NCBI RefSeq assembly: GCF_000004195.4
Contig: NC_030678.2
Coordinates: forward strand, 96,988,904 to 97,052,903
Length of the DNA: 64,000 bases
Direction of reading: 5' to 3'
Origin: Xenopus tropicalis
Lineage: Eukaryota > Chordata > Amphibia > Anura > Pipidae
Under the pieces are notes generated by a model. The model saw nothing but the letters and a program-made list of their open reading frames with translations. It was not told where the DNA came from and did not search any database. This document shows positions 1 through 10,150 of this stretch, in pieces. The number at the start of each line of letters is the position of its first letter. Position 1 is the first letter of the stretch. A program made the position numbers and the translations under genes.

Positions 1-218
1 GCAGAACGGTGCTGTAATCTTCACTGCAGCATATTAGCAATAATTATGTACTTCTACCTTATAAGCCATGCCTAATAATTTTCTCACAGTCTTTCTGCAA
101 ATTACAGATATGTTTAACTAATGTATAATTAACATTATCCCCAACTACAAAAACAAAATGCATGTGTCAAAAAGATATACGGTATATTTATTTATTTATA
201 TAACATCACAGTACACAC

Positions 219-470
219 AAGTGATGAGCGAATCTAGATTTGATTTGCCAGTGAGTTTGCAAAATGCAGGAAGTTTAGCAAACCAGGGGCAAATAATGGC
301 AAAATTGTTCTCCATTCCCTTTTACAGCCAGTGCAAGTATGAGGCGCTTGTGCTGTGCAGGAGTGATCTCCTACTATTGTGAATAGTGATGAGCGAATCT
401 CTCCTGTTTTGCTTTTCTAAAAAATATACGAAACCATAGGAAAATTTGCTATGTCTAGGTTCAGGGACCC
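219..470 (+). repeat. Fragments of a hAT-like MITE family (two left ends)
   Basis: The motif GTGATGAGCGAATCT occurs at about 221 and again, preceded by TA, at 384. The same terminus bounds complete short elements at 42171, 42702 and 56350 in this window. Here only left ends are visible and no matching right end is seen, so these are partial copies. Assignment to the family is by the shared terminus only. Confidence 0.5.
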
Positions 471-956
471 AGAGCTTGGAACTACCCATATATATACTTC
501 TTAAGACTGGCAAATGCATTTTATCTTGTTCATGCTCAAGCATATAATTTATTAATAAACTGTCCATCAAATGCAGGGACTTTCTGTAAATAATGTGGGG
601 CTCTAAAGGAGTGATAAGATTGCTTGATAATTTATAGGCTTAAACGACGGAATTAATTTGACTTTTGGGAAAAAAAATGATCATTTTGAAGCCACTGAAG
701 CATCTGAAGCTGCCAGTTTGCGAGAATGACTTGTGCTTAGTGGGAATTGGAGGGATCAGAGAGCTTTGACAATGCTGCATAATATAAGATTTGCTATGAA
801 TACCCAACAGAGGATAAACAGATGCAAACAGAAGGATGCGCATTCAGAAAGCTTTAAAATGTGCCGCTGAACTACAACCCCACCAGCACCTGAACTAAAA
901 GGATACGGCTAACCTTAGGCTACTATTTTTGTTAGTGATGAAAAATGGAAACTTAC
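471..956. other. AT-rich stretch with nothing recognised
   Basis: No coding signal, tandem repeat or terminal repeat could be supported here. The reading frames are short and interrupted on both strands. Confidence 0.5.
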
Positions 957-1179
957 TCAGAAAAGGATTTTGAAATCGAATTCCTGTACATCTGCCATCC
1001 CAGCATGAAGACAAACAGAGGTGCATGAAACATCTGTTTTCCGTTATGATCTGATTTGTTTTTAACATTACTGTCAAGAACATAATATTTCTCCTGTTTG
1101 TTGGGCACGGGGACAGTCGTATTCCGCAATTTTGGGATTACCTGTTTCAAGATAATCTCTTTTCCATTAGCAGTCAAGT
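957..1179 (-). CDS. Possible internal coding exon, unrecognised protein
   Basis: Read on the minus strand, a pyrimidine-rich tract ending in TGCAATAG lies just before position 1179, and an exact GTAAGT donor lies at 951-956. Between them one frame stays open for 73 codons, starting with the last two bases of a split codon and ending with two bases of the next. The peptide includes NGKEIILKQVIPKLRNTT and then VPVPNKQEKYYVLD, which looks protein-like rather than repeat-derived. I do not recognise the family. The phase (needs an upstream exon ending after one codon base) does not fit directly onto the segment at 12949-13057, which would end after two bases. It is therefore either a different gene or an intervening exon is missing. 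It could also be a chance open frame. Confidence 0.33.
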
Positions 1180-2317
1180 CTATTGCAGAGAGAATGGAAC
1201 AAAATGTGACAGATCAGTCTTCTCTTGCAATAATATGCTTACAGGTGAAGAAATATTTTCAAAATATAACAAAACTTAAATGAAGTAATACAAAAATATA
1301 TTCGGGCAATATTCAGGCAAAAAAATATTCAGTTGAAATGATAAAGCCGCGACTACTACATTCCATTAGGGTAGGATAAAGCTTAGAGCCTGTCTTTTAA
1401 AAAAAAAAAACTTTTTGTAGAATATTAATCAATAGAGCAGAATAGAAATTATTTATATTCTCATTTCCTGATTTAAAATTTCTCAGCTCACTTTTTATAT
1501 TCAGGCAGCTTTTCTCCCTGAGTAAGCATAAGAAAACCTGGTTATGATAATGGCTATTTCACATCAACGGGTTCTTGGGAAGGTAACTACATACATGACA
1601 TTGGTCAGTTGCTCCTGAGGAGGCATGTCGTTCACACATGAAACGCGTTGAGCCATTTTATTTGATTGTTTTATCTCTACATACTGTGAGTAGCCTGTAT
1701 TGTGCAGGGTCAAACAATTTAATAAACGTTATTATGCTATTCTTTGCTTTTTCCTGTTTTTTAACTTCTGAGGTATTGAAACGGATCGGGCTGATTCTCC
1801 AATCAATATATGTCATTGGTTCTATATTTGGCACAACATTAATGCTATCTGGTGAGTGTGCATTTTTACCACTTTTGGTGGAGGCACATGCTTTTTTCAC
1901 TTGATTGTTTTTGTCACTGTGCACACTGGTTGTGTATTGTACGTATTACACTATTATATATATATTTTTTTATATATGCGCTTCCATCACATTCTTCTGG
2001 AACTACATACATTAAGGCATAGAACTTTTATTTCAAAGTCAAGGTATGTTGGGTATTGTGGTATTATATTTTTTTCTTTATCTATGTACATTTGTTGATA
2101 TATACATATAGAGGTCATTTATAGTCTTGTCTAAAAAGGTATGCTAACCCTTCTGATGGGTCATACATATTAATTTAAATACAAATTTTAAATACAAATT
2201 TCATGATGATGACCTTAAACATAAAAAATATCAAACATACTGTACATTTAAGTATTCATTAATGAAGGTGCAGTGGAAAGAATAAAAATTCACCCAGATG
2301 CTACCCACAAAGATACA
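1180..2317. other. AT-rich non-coding stretch with a weak repeat motif
   Basis: No gene is supported. At 1638-1652 the sequence ATGAAACGCGTTGAG resembles the CGAAACGC motif inside the inverted repeat at 31858-32114, so an old repeat fragment may start near 1600. A short TA-rich microsatellite lies near 1952-1976. Confidence 0.4.
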
Positions 2318-2445
2318 TGGACATGTACCCAGTACATTGTACCTTGCAATCTATGTAACTGGCAGTTTGTTGCAAAGATTAAGATCTTTGCAACAAACTG
2401 CCAGTTACATAGATTGCAAGGTACAATGTACTGGGTACATGTCCA
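2318..2445. repeat. Perfect inverted repeat, 62-bp arms, 4-nt loop
   Basis: Positions 2318-2379 are the exact reverse complement of 2384-2445, with only four bases (2380-2383) between them. All 62 pairs match by reading. Pairing stops abruptly at both outer ends. No flanking target-site duplication was identified. Transcribed on either strand it would form a very long, unbroken hairpin. It could be a foldback mobile element, a replication-template-switch product, or a small-RNA precursor; the sequence does not say which. Confidence 0.93.
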
Positions 2446-2883
2446 GAAGGGAGCCATAGAGGAAGGTGAAGCTGCATTTACACATAGGGGGACTTTCATG
2501 ATACATCTTATCAGACCATGTAGATCATGTCACCAGTAGTGCAAATATTTTTAAGATGCACCACTTTTACTAAATTATTATGTTTACAGAGTTCACACAA
2601 ATATACAAAGCATGTTTGCAACACTCACCAAGGTCCCTACATATGGCTATGGCATGTTGGAACACAAGTATTGCAAGTAATGCATGGTAGTATGAAGACC
2701 TCGGACTGTGACAGCTCTCTTAATCAGCCCCAGTCATCATGATAATATGAAAAGGATCTCACAGAAAAAACTAAATCATTTAACTTATTTATATCGCCAG
2801 CTAAATGTTGGTGTATGACATGGCCATGAAAATGTAATCATCTGTAATCAAGATGTAATAATAATCAGGCCGCTTTCTTTCAT
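2446..2883. other. Stretch with nothing recognised
   Basis: No coding or repeat signal is supported between the hairpin and the LINE breakpoint near 2884. Confidence 0.45.
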
Positions 2884-4040
2884 TGTTTTCAACTCAGATC
2901 CTCACTGATATTGATGCCCAGGAATCTGAAGCAGCTGACTCTCTCCACCTCTGCTCCCTTAATGTGAATGGGGGTATGGCCTCCTCCCTGCAGTCTCCTG
3001 TAGTCCACAATGAGCTCCTTAGTTTTGCTGACGTTGAGCAGCAGGTTGTTGTCACGGCACCATGATGTCAGGGCTCTCACCTCTGCCCTGTATGCCGACT
3101 CATCTCCATTAGAAATGCAGCCAATGATGGTGGTGTCGTCTGCAAATTTGATGATAGTATTGGAGCTGTGTGTTGCTGTACAGTCGTGGGTGAACAGGGT
3201 GTACAGCAGGGTGTACATCCCTGGAGGGCACCCGTGCTAAGTGTCAGTGTGGATGAGGTGATGTTGCCGATCCGAACCACCTGAGGTCTGTTTGTCAGGA
3301 AGTCCAGGATCCAGCTGAAAGGGTGGAACCGATGTTCAGGTCACGGAGTTTCATGACAAGTCTGGATGGTACAATGGTGTTGAAAGCAGAGCTGTAGTCA
3401 ATGAACAGCATCCGCACGTATGTGTTTCTCTGGTCCAGGTGGGAGAGGGCAGTGTGAAGCGCAATTGCTATGGCATCGTCTGTAGATCTATTTGACCGGT
3501 AGGCAAACTGGAGTGGATCAAGTGAAGCAGGGATTAAAGATGTGATGTGAGCCTTGACTATACGCTCAAAGCACTTCATGGCAATGGAGGTAAGTGCTAC
3601 TGGGTGATAGTCATTTAGGCATTCATTTTCTTAGCTTAGGGACAGGGATGATGGTGGTCCTCTTAAAACATGTTGGGACAGCAAACTGGAGCAGGGAAAG
3701 GTTAAAAATGTCTGTGAAGACATCTGCTAGCTCATGGGTGCATGCTTTGAAAACACGACCTGTTATCTGGTCCAGGAGCTTTCCGTGTGTTTACTTTTCT
3801 GAAGTGTTTACACACGTCTGCCTGAGATATCTGAAGAGGGTGACCGGCCTTTTCCAACAAAAGCTCCTGAGATAGGTGTTTATCAAAGCGTGCATAGAAG
3901 GTGTTCAGCTCATCAGGTAGAGGAGCAGTTACCTCCCCCACTCTGCAGCTCTTTCCTTTGTAGTCTGTGATGGTCTTCAGTCCACTCCACATGTTCCTGA
4001 TGTTAGAGTTGCTACAGCAGGACTCCACCTTTTCTTTGTA
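2884..4040 (-). pseudogene. L2/CR1-group LINE reverse transcriptase, frameshifted
   Basis: Minus-strand fragments spell successive parts of a non-LTR reverse transcriptase. The [10 protein letters not shown] segment lies near 3800, then the [18 protein letters not shown] region and the catalytic-aspartate motif [11 protein letters not shown] lie within 3295-3579. The STGALQGC segment lies near 3210, and the FADDTT catalytic motif followed by LLLNVSKTKE lies within 2889-3218. These parts fall in different reading frames, so the gene is dead. The domain stops abruptly near 2884, well before a normal RT C-terminus, so the 3' end is missing. That is unusual, because LINEs are normally 5'-truncated. 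The endonuclease of the same element lies upstream at 4290-4985. Clade assignment (L2-like) is by motif style. Confidence 0.88.
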
Positions 4041-4289
4041 CTGTCCCTTAGCTGTTTTTATTGATTTTCTGAGTGCATACCGGGATGGTTTGTACTCACT
4101 TGGGTCTCTGGATTTAAAGGCTGCAGTCTGCGCTCTGAGTGCTGCGCGGACCTCTCCGTTAACCCATGGCTTCCGGTTGGGGTAAGTCCGTACATTAACC
4201 CGCGGTACGACGTCATTGATGCATTTGTGAATAAAGTCCGTTACGTACTCAGCGTAGTTGTTGATGTTGTTGTCAGCGGCAGTCCGGAA

Positions 4290-4985
4290 GACTTCCCAGT
4301 CTGTGATGTTGAAGCAGTGACGCAGGGTGCTGTCTGACTGGTCGGTCCAGAACTGAAAGCGTCATAGGCTGCTCGCATTTCAGCTTCTGCCTATAGGCTG
4401 GCAGCAGCAGGACTGAGGAGTGATCTGATTTGCCGAAGGCTGGTCGAGGGCGGGCTTTATAGGCATGTGCATACGGAGTGTAAACATGGTCCAGGATGTT
4501 TTCACCACGCGTTGGAAAGTTTACATGCTGGTAAAACTTCGGCAGAACTTTCTTCATGTTGGCTTTATTAAAATCGCCAGCCACGATAAAAGCAGCTTCC
4601 GGGTGTAATGTTTCCTGCCGGTCGATAGCATCAAACAGTTCATCCAGTGCCTGTGTGGTGTCGGCGTGGGGAGGAATATAAACAGCGGTACAAAATATCA
4701 CTGTAAACTCCCTGGGCAGATAAAAAGGTCTGCATCTGATCATAAGATGTTCAAGATCAGGAGAGCACCCAGACGAAACTGTCTGTACATCAGTACACCA
4801 CCGTTTGTTGGTCATTACACACACGCCACCTCCCCGGCATTTACCTGAGTCCATTGTTCTGTCCCGGCGGTGAATGGAGAGTCCCTCAGGAACAATGGCC
4901 GGGTCAGGGATGGAAGGGTCCAGCCATGTCTCTGTCAAAACAAAGACGTTGCAGTTCTTAATGTCCCTATAAAAAGTTATCCTGG
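4290..4985 (-). pseudogene. LINE apurinic-type endonuclease domain (same L2-like element)
   Basis: A long minus-strand frame carries the hallmarks of the APE-like endonuclease that nicks target DNA for LINE insertion. In order these are NCNVFVLTETWLDPS (catalytic glutamate), the CRGGGVCVM turn, the AAFIVAGDFNKA motif, and GKSDHSSVLL with the terminal SDH. The frame is open through the domain, but the linker to the reverse transcriptase downstream is frameshifted. Upstream of about 4985 the sequence changes to a CR1-like tail in the opposite orientation, so the ORF2 start and 5' UTR are absent. The active-site residues look intact, which points to a moderately old rather than ancient copy. Confidence 0.87.
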
Positions 4986-5110
4986 CTCTTATTGATGTTG
5001 GTATATATGTTAGTGTATAGATAGGTTGGTGTGGGCCTATGTGTGTGCTGGGTTCACTTGGAAGGGTTGAACTTATTGGCCAAATCCAGCTCCATATTGC
5101 CTCTAACATT
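4986..5110 (+). repeat. CR1-like LINE 3' tail fragment, opposite orientation to the L2
   Basis: The segment containing GGTTCACTTGGAAGGGTTGA matches, in reverse complement, the tail of the CR1 element at 16441-17540. It sits directly against the 5' breakpoint of the L2-like endonuclease. This junction indicates a rearrangement or nested insertion. Confidence 0.6.
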
Positions 5111-7170
5111 TTCAGTGTGGAGACTGTGTCACTTCCAAAGTGAGCTGTCAAAAAGATATTTTTTTTTATTTGCTGGGTGCACGTGTGGTGCAACTATTGA
5201 TTTAACCTTCTGTGGGGGCCCTCAAGTTACCACCAGTAAAAAACTTATTTACGCAAATAAAGGACACTATGTCAGCCTATGATTAATTGCCTAGAGCGTA
5301 AAACACATAAAGCTATGCAGTGTCCTATATTTGCATAAATAAATGTTGCAGTTTATTTTACTATGCCTTTTTGTGGGATCTGTGAGTGCCTGCTGTTTCC
5401 TCCAGAAAGTCTAATGTATAAAGTATTTTTAGCCTAATTAATCTTAAGCCTTTATCTTATTTACATATAACATGACATATACAGTATTCAGAACTTACCC
5501 CTTAGGAACTAAAATTAATTTTAACAAAATGCATATTTAAAAACTAAGCACCCCAGTTATTCTAAATGAAGCACCATGTAATAGGAAGGCTGCATCCTAG
5601 GCAAGTGTTAAAAACTTAATTAGAGCACTCACCGCTTTTAGATTTTTTTTCCCTTTATTGAAATTGATTTGAACTTGAAAGTAAGAAGTATCAAAGAACT
5701 GTAACACTCAGCATATTAATGTCCTTAACAAAACATTTACATTTTTGAATTAATCTTCCATGCTAATAAAAGATCAAAGGAAATTCCACTGACTTCTAAT
5801 GGGAAGCAAACAATTTGTTACAATCTTTTTTGAACTGAGTAACAGAATTTCATAATAGTCAAACAGTGGATGGTGCTGATTACTGTGACATGTAATTACT
5901 GTGACATTTCTTGCCTCCATCAGTAAGTGAAAGCAGGAAGGAATGCATATTTCAGATCTTAATGACTAAACAATGCACCCTAAGTGCTGATATCAATACA
6001 TTCAAGCTTTGACTATTTTCTAAAAGACACAATAGCAGTCCCTGTAATTGAAAAAAAAAATGCTAAAATAGGTAATTAAAGTAAAAATCTTCCCCTCTTT
6101 GCGAACAAAGCATAGAACTCTGACAAATGTGATGGGCAAAATGTAGGAGTTCATATGTGATGGAACGATTAGCTATCACTTTCTCTGCAGCTGAGGAATA
6201 TACACACTTGATATATGAAAGCAGCAAAACCTTTCATTTACCTGTTTGTTCTATAAACATCAAGACACAAATGTCAGTTTTAATTATGTATGGGGGGGGG
6301 GGGTGTGTGTGCTTCAAAACAAGTATTTGCAGATGTTTTGCAATATGTGCTGTAAACTGGGAATCCACAACAGACACTTTATTTAAATTTAAGGGAGTTA
6401 AATGAAACACAGGGGTGCAATTCTTAGCATAAACTCAATACATAAATCATATGTTTGTTGTTACCTACACACTTGGTGAGTTCCTTCATGATGTTTGGCC
6501 CATTGTGGACTACCAGCAAAATAAAGAGTTTGGGGTCACCCCTCTACTAATTTCAGCTGACAACTCTTTAGGGGACTGCTCCCTGACTTCACTTTCAGTC
6601 TGTGCTTTGTAGCAGCAGACAGGGATTTCATTCCACAGCTAGGATGCTTAAAGAGAGAATCCTAGCCCTAACTCATGCATCAGGCCCAGGCTGTCAATCT
6701 GTATATTCTGGCAAATGCCACAGGGTACAGTCAATATTTAATGCATGAGGGGGTGTTGGACCTCTGTGTACTTGAAATGCCTAGTTCAAATATCAGTCTT
6801 TATCTGCCTCTTATTACAATTATACAGTTTCCCAAAGGACAACCTGTCTATGGAAAATTAGCTACAATGGGGGACATTTATTACACCTCCTAGATTGAAG
6901 AAATTAAAGGCAAAACATGCCTTTTTACATATTCCTTTGGTCACTCGCTTACAGATAATAAATATAGCATATGCTGAAAATACATTCAGTCTGTACTTTA
7001 AATACAAAATAAATAAGACATATCAAGATCTTCAAAAAACAGCCACCTCCTTTTTTCTTTGTTTTGACTGTTTTGGTTTACAAATAAGGAGAAGTCTATT
7101 ATGCAATGGGTTTATCTGTGAGGTAGTAGTATTATCTACCTCGCAAAAACCAGTAAGCTTCCAACATGTA
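5111..7170. other. Unique-looking AT-rich stretch
   Basis: No gene is supported. A short G-run followed by GT repeats lies at about 6292-6311. A plus-strand frame around 6475-6610 is open for about 45 codons but has no clear splice acceptor, so it is not called. Confidence 0.45.
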
Positions 7171-7375
7171 CAGGTATGTATACGTTTATTTATAAAGCCT
7201 CAAAAGGATATGCAGCGCTGTACAATCTTACAATATACAAAAGTACTCAATGTGAGGACAAGCATATTAATAAAAAGAATACATAAGTATAAATATACAG
7301 AGATTTAGTGCCATGTGGTAAGAGACACAGTAGGAATGAGGTCTCTGCCTCATAAAGCTTATAGTCTCAGTGAAA
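7171..7375. repeat. Interspersed repeat, retroelement-tail type (AGCGCTGTACAA family)
   Basis: The block containing TTTATTTATAAAGCC, GCAGCGCTGTACAATC and, about 140 bases later, TAAAGCTTATAGTCT is related to the blocks at 49846-50042 and 22220-22272. The recurring order suggests a non-LTR element tail or SINE. The family is not assigned. Confidence 0.6.
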
Positions 7376-8838
7376 TAGGTTTACTTTTCTCTGTTTGCCC
7401 AGTTAGACTAAAAATATAATGAAAATGATACAAGCAAAATGTATTCTCAACACATGCCCTATTCACTCAACTCATGTTGAAATGGGGAGGGTATACTGTC
7501 CCTTTAAGACAGCTTAAATGTCATGATTTTGATATATTTTTAGTTTATAAAAAGTCTAGCATATACTGTACTTTTTTTTTTTTTTTTTACCAAAAAATAT
7601 ACCTCTTTTATAAATGTAGAGACAAAATTTTTTTGATATCACAGAAGCTGAAAGAGCTCACACATTTAATGCAAAAATATTTCCGACAACAGATTTTTCA
7701 GGTATAAAAAAAATTACATTTTATTAAACAAAAAAAAATAAAAAATGCATTGAATGTGTTATTGAAAGTATAATTTACATTAACAATAATGTCTTCCAGG
7801 TAGCAGAGCATTACATTCCCACAGTATGCCTTATTCACATAATATAGTATTTCTACATAAAAGGCCTACTGTATACTGTACTTTCTTACATTTTTTTTAC
7901 AGTTGTCTGTTCATTGACACCAGGTTGCATTTCAGTGTAGTTTGATGTTTCCTGTTCTTTAAATATTTACAGAGCTTCTCATTTGTATGGAACAGCTTTC
8001 TCCTCCAGCTTGCAGAAAATAGGTAGCACTGACAAACCCACTGACTGTTATTAAAAGAAGCCTGGTTTTATAACCACATTTACACCTTGTTAACCGTAAC
8101 ATGAATATGACATCATATGCCCAACTAATCACCAACTGCTATGGTGGAGGGGTTATGCATATAAGACCAAAATATTCCCAAATGGCACTGACATACCAAT
8201 ATTTAAGAGATGGGCTCACACAAGTCCCTCCCACCACATTATATGACCATACAGTGAGGTGAAAACATAGCTGTAATTCACATATAAAGCCTTTGTTCCA
8301 AAATGGGATAATTTTTACCATAAATAGAAAATTTGTATGGATGTAGTCCATTCATGATAAAGTCCTTATTTAAACTCCACTACATAATAAATATAAACCT
8401 AATAATAGAAAATCCCATAGGAACAAATAGTACCTATACAAAGCAGGGCTACAGGTATTTATTTAAAGTCATACACAAGCAATTTATTACATTTAGAATA
8501 GGCACACAATGTTATTCCCTTTATTTAGACACATAATTGACAGGGTGTCTAATCTCTCAATCCACAAGAGCTCTTTATACAATAATACCCTATCCGGATT
8601 GCCCCCCTTTGTGGGGAAGCTGACCACTAGTCTTCACATTGGTTTCATGTTGTTTGCACACTGTTGAGTTAATAAGGACATTTAAACCCTACATTTTCCT
8701 ACCATGTTTAAAGGTTGGGCACATCTCCCCCACCCTAACTGCATCATTTGTACTGCACATATTCCCTCCATTTGCTAGCATCATCACATTTTTCTAAAAC
8801 AAACAGCAGCTTTCACCCGGCAGCCATTTTTCCTTTAA
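7376..8838. other. AT-rich stretch with T-runs, nothing recognised
   Basis: It contains homopolymer T and A runs near 7571-7590 and 7720-7745. No coding or terminal-repeat structure is supported. Confidence 0.45.
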
Positions 8839-9255
8839 CAGTGCTGTCCAACTGGTGGCCTGCGACCCCCCTCTGTGTGGCCCCCCACCTGTCTGGCTGC
8901 TTTGATGGCTTACCTTTGTGAAGCTTTAAATGGTATCAGTACTGTGATTAACTGCCCCCCTGCATTGCTTACACCTCAGATTCAGGCTGTAAACCCCCTG
9001 TTTTGTTTAAAAATGTAATCCTCTGTGTTGTTCACACTTTTTAATCTCTGCATTGTTCACCCTCTGCATTGTTCACACCTCGGGCTCAGGCTGTAATCAC
9101 CCACATTGTCCACCTGTTCACACCTCAGACTGTAGAAACCCACAAATACTACAAAAAAACATATACTGAGGCGGTACTGCAATTAAAAGGTTTTTATATA
9201 TTAATATATAGTTATTGTGCAGACTGTAGGAGCAGTGCCAGTATTGTGTCATTGT

Positions 9256-9300
9256 ATGCTGCCTGTGTGTGCCATACAGTATGGCACACACAGGCAGCAT
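9256..9300. repeat. 22-bp-arm perfect inverted repeat
   Basis: Positions 9256-9277 pair exactly with 9279-9300 around a single central base. The right arm is also the first unit of the adjacent minisatellite, so the hairpin probably arose by inverted duplication of one repeat unit. Confidence 0.88.
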
Positions 9301-9425
9301 AGGGCAGGCAGAGTATGGCACACAAAGGCAGCATAGGACAGGCAGAGTATGGCACACAGGCAGGGTAGGGAAGGCAGAGTATGGCACACACAGACAGGGT
9401 AGGGAAGGCAGAGTATGGCAGGTTT
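9279..9425. repeat. Minisatellite of imperfect GTATGGCACAC units
   Basis: Units starting with (A)GTATGGCACACA and continuing with CAGGCAGCATAGG or CAGGGTAGGGAAGGCAG recur about four to five times with period about 35-40 bases. They all lie inside the hAT-like element. Confidence 0.8.
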
Positions 9426-9823
9426 ATGCTGTACTACCACCATTAATATGGGTGTAGTTTCAAGTGGGTGTGGTTTAAAAAGGGGAGTGGTCAAAACTGG
9501 CTTTCATTATCGGCCCTCCACCATGTAGGCCGGAAAAAATCTGGCCCTCGGTACCACAGAAGTTGGACAGCACTGCTCTAACACATAAACATGTTTCTCC
9601 AGCAAAGGACACAGCTAGAGCAGTTCTAGGAAACCCGTGATGCCATCTTTTTATTGACTACTAGACTGGAGGGCTTGTTTAGTAACCTGAGTTGAGAAAA
9701 ACTGAGCATGCTCAGAAGCCAACAGCCCAAGTAAAATTAATATCCAGAGTGGCAGGTCTTTAAATATTTCAAAGAGGCTGTTCACTGATTATTTTTTTTG
9801 TGGGGGGTTAACTTGGCCTTTAA

Positions 9824-10150
9824 GGTATGGGATCTGTTATCTAGAAACCCATTATCCAAAAATCTCAGAATAACAGGAAGCCCATCCCCCACAGACTACG
9901 TTATAAGCAAATAAATCTAATTTTTAAAAATGATGATCCTTTTTCTCTGTAATTGTAAAACAGTACCGTGTACTTGATCCCAGCTAAGATATAATTAATC
10001 CTTATTGGAGCCAAACCAAGCCTACTGGGTTTATTCAATATTTAGATTAATTTTTAGCAGACTAAGTATGGAGATCTAAATTACAAAAAGACCCCTTATC
10101 CAAAGACCACCAGGTCTCAAGCATTGTGGATAACAGGTTCTATACCTGTA
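9824..10150. mobile_element. Short TIR element, GGTATGGGATCTGTTATC family
   Basis: The left end GGTATGGGATCTGTTATC and right end GGATAACAGGTTCTATACC are imperfect inverted repeats. The same family occurs at 33583-33879, in split form at 41985-42595, and truncated at 50231-50340. TTAA (9820-9823) lies at the left edge, but no clear right-hand duplication is seen. No coding capacity is present, so this is a MITE. Confidence 0.72.

Larger units (their letters stand above)
8839..9575. mobile_element. hAT-like DNA element with perfect 15-bp terminal inverted repeats
   Basis: The left end CAGTGCTGTCCAACT (8839-8853) is the exact reverse complement of 9561-9575. CAGTG-type ends are characteristic of hAT transposons. 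The flanking 8-mers (8831-8838 and 9576-9583) are only weakly similar, so the target duplication has decayed or the class call is wrong. No transposase remains, so this is a 737-bp non-autonomous copy. It contains the minisatellite and hairpin described separately. Confidence 0.72.

Noticed and set aside
2273..2539. Two opposite-strand open frames with nearly the same peptide
   Set aside because: They are the direct result of the perfect inverted repeat at 2318-2445 and not evidence of a gene.
6895..7308. 137-codon plus-strand open frame
   Set aside because: Low-complexity, lysine- and phenylalanine-rich composition typical of AT-rich DNA. It overlaps a repeat and has no recognisable domain.
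9256..9425. CRISPR-like repeated units
   Set aside because: Units are adjacent and degenerate with no regular spacers. The setting is a vertebrate hAT-like element, so this is a minisatellite.
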